DNA of 64,000 nucleotides, from assembly GCF_001547895.1 (NCBI RefSeq), contig NZ_AP014627.1, forward strand, positions 2,483,501 through 2,547,500, written 5' to 3'. Position numbers and translations under genes: made by a program. Positions 63,088-64,000 of the stretch are shown here, piece by piece. Every line of letters begins with the position of its first letter. The first letter of the stretch is position 1. The DNA is from Pseudomonas sp. Os17 (lineage in GTDB: Bacteria; Pseudomonadota; Gammaproteobacteria; Pseudomonadales; Pseudomonadaceae). The notes under the pieces were generated by a model. The model was not told the DNA's origin and did not search any database. It was given only the letters and a program-made list of their open reading frames with translations.

Positions 63088-63789
63088 TCAGACCACGGTG
63101 CCGAACACGCTGCCCACGGCGGCGGTGAGGCCCATGGCCAGGGCGCCCCAGAGGGTCACGCGCCAGGCCCCCGCCAGCACCCTGGCGCCGCCGGCGTTGG
63201 CCGCCACGGCTCCCAGGCCACCGAGGAACACCAGGGACATGCCGGCAATCCACGGCACCACGCTGTGGGTCGGGGCGATGAAGGTCACCGCCAGCGGCAG
63301 CGCCGCGCCCACCACGAAGCTGGCCGCCGAGGCCAGGGCCGCCTGCAGCGGCTTGGCCGCCAGGGCCTCGCTGATACCCAGTTCGTCGCGGGCGTGAGCC
63401 CCCAGGGCATCGTGGGCCATCAGTTGCACCGCCACCTGGCGGGACAGTTCCGGGTTGACGCCGCGGCTCTGATAGATGTGGGCCAGCTCGTTGAGTTCGG
63501 CCTGGTGATCGCTGGCCAGTTCGGCGCGTTCCCGGGCCAGGTCGGCCTGTTCGGTATCGGCCTGGGAGTGCACGGACACGTATTCTCCGGCGGCCATCGA
63601 CATGGCCCCCGCCACCAGCCCGGCCATGCCGGTGACCAGCAGCGTGCCGTGGCTGGCGCTGGCCGCGGCCACGCCGATCAGCAGGCTGGCGGTGGAGACA
63701 ATGCCATCGTTGGCCCCCAGGACGGCGGCGCGCAGCCAGCCAATACGGTCGTTACGGTGCAGTTCGCGGTGTCGGTGCATGAATTTCAT
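63088..63789 (-). CDS. VIT1/CCC1-family membrane protein
   Basis: A 233-residue protein of the vacuolar iron transporter family. GWLRAAVLGANDGIVSTASLLIGVAAA is the first span with the family's G-A-N-D-G-I-V-S motif. MSMAAGEYVSVHSQADTEQADLARERAEL is the loop after span 2, and spans follow at the C-terminus. The family moves iron or manganese. The start at 63789 (MKFMHRHRELHRNDRIGW) is uncertain; a second ATG lies 9 bases on. No partner gene is obvious. Confidence 0.88.
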   Translation of the reverse strand: MKFMHRHRELHRNDRIGWLRAAVLGANDGIVSTASLLIGVAAASASHGTLLVTGMAGLVAGAMSMAAGEYVSVHSQADTEQADLARERAELASDHQAELNELAHIYQSRGVNPELSRQVAVQLMAHDALGAHARDELGISEALAAKPLQAALASAASFVVGAALPLAVTFIAPTHSVVPWIAGMSLVFLGGLGAVAANAGGARVLAGAWRVTLWGALAMGLTAAVGSVFGTVV

Positions 63790-63843
63790 CGGCCATGGAC
63801 TCAGGTGGAGGGCACTGAACAATTTGTCGGGTGGGCCCGGGCT

Positions 63844-64000
63844 TCAACGGGCCTCGATGTCGGCCTGCAACTGCCCACCCACAATAGACACTTCCCGCAA
63901 CTGCCCCGCGTCGCGGATCACAAACAAGGCATCCATACCGCGCTCCTGGGCCAGCCGTGGCCCTTCGATTTCGCCCAGCACCAGCAGCGCGGTGGCCCAG
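63844..64000 (-). CDS. C-terminal end of an ApbE-like FAD:protein FMN transferase (5' part outside window)
   Basis: The last ~52 residues of a minus-strand gene are visible, ending ...DIEARstop at 63844. The sequence WATALLVLGEIEGPRLAQERGMDALFVIRD resembles the end of ApbE proteins, where A-x-A-L-L-V-L-G precedes the last helix and strands. ApbE attaches FMN to Thr or Ser of Rnf/Nqr or flavoreductase subunits. Too little is present to be sure. Confidence 0.65.
   Translation of the reverse strand, partial: WATALLVLGEIEGPRLAQERGMDALFVIRDAGQLREVSIVGGQLQADIEAR

Overview
The window is GC-rich chromosomal DNA of a Pseudomonas, most like the fluorescens/protegens group. The reasons are the gene content (IclR, LysR and FecIR regulators, selD-selU, a DUF6124 gene, lysA/lysR, a CoA-transferase/thiolase operon like that of P. 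aeruginosa) and the dense Pseudomonas-type REP repeats (ends like GTAGGAGCTGGCTTGCCAGCGA and TGTAGCCGCTGCCG). I see no prophage, insertion sequence, CRISPR array, rRNA or ordinary tRNA gene. Species assignment is inference.

Layout. 1-5.0 kb: lower meta-cleavage pathway (semialdehyde dehydrogenase, hydratase, acetaldehyde dehydrogenase, aldolase cut by the window edge) with a LysR regulator. 5.2-7.8 kb: a small NTF2-like gene and selD-selU. 7.8-10.1 kb: a DUF6124 gene behind a structured leader, a UPF0718 permease and three repeat units. 10.1-14.6 kb: IclR regulator divergent from a polar amino-acid-type ABC importer and an FAD oxidoreductase. 14.6-19.4 kb: periplasmic histidine phosphatase, glutathione transferase, a large nested inverted repeat, a PhzF-like isomerase and a zinc-type HemB. 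19.5-23.6 kb: Fur-boxed sigma factor, anti-sigma and TonB receptor. 23.7-31.1 kb: flavin monooxygenase, LysE exporter, lipoproteins, a frameshifted HisRS-like gene behind a His-codon leader and attenuator, a thioesterase and many REP units.

31.1-40.3 kb is the most notable part: an RNA repair locus. rtcR (sigma54 activator) diverges from a -24/-12 promoter driving rsr (Ro60-like), then five tandem Y-RNA-like modules, rtcB (RNA ligase), a HEAT-repeat protein, an unrecognised protein, an RlaP-type nucleotidyltransferase and rtcA (RNA 3'-phosphate cyclase). The five modules share a closing-stem signature (5' GAATGC, 3' TTGTC). They grade from a bare hairpin to circularly permuted tRNA mimics in which the T arm precedes the D arm.

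40.4-64 kb: an M50-like membrane protein, a DUF3144 gene, two chemoreceptors, LysR/MFS pairs, a PhoD-like phosphatase, lysA/lysR, a thiolase with CoA-transferase subunits and their LysR regulator, a sirtuin, an AraC regulator with a divergent MFS gene and Fur-like box, an LTA-synthase-like transferase, a 110-bp REP array, a VIT1-family protein and the C-terminus of an ApbE-like protein at the right edge.

Limits: everything was read by eye. Distances, stems and motif positions come from the sequence. Family names rest on recognised motifs and remembered families, with no database search.
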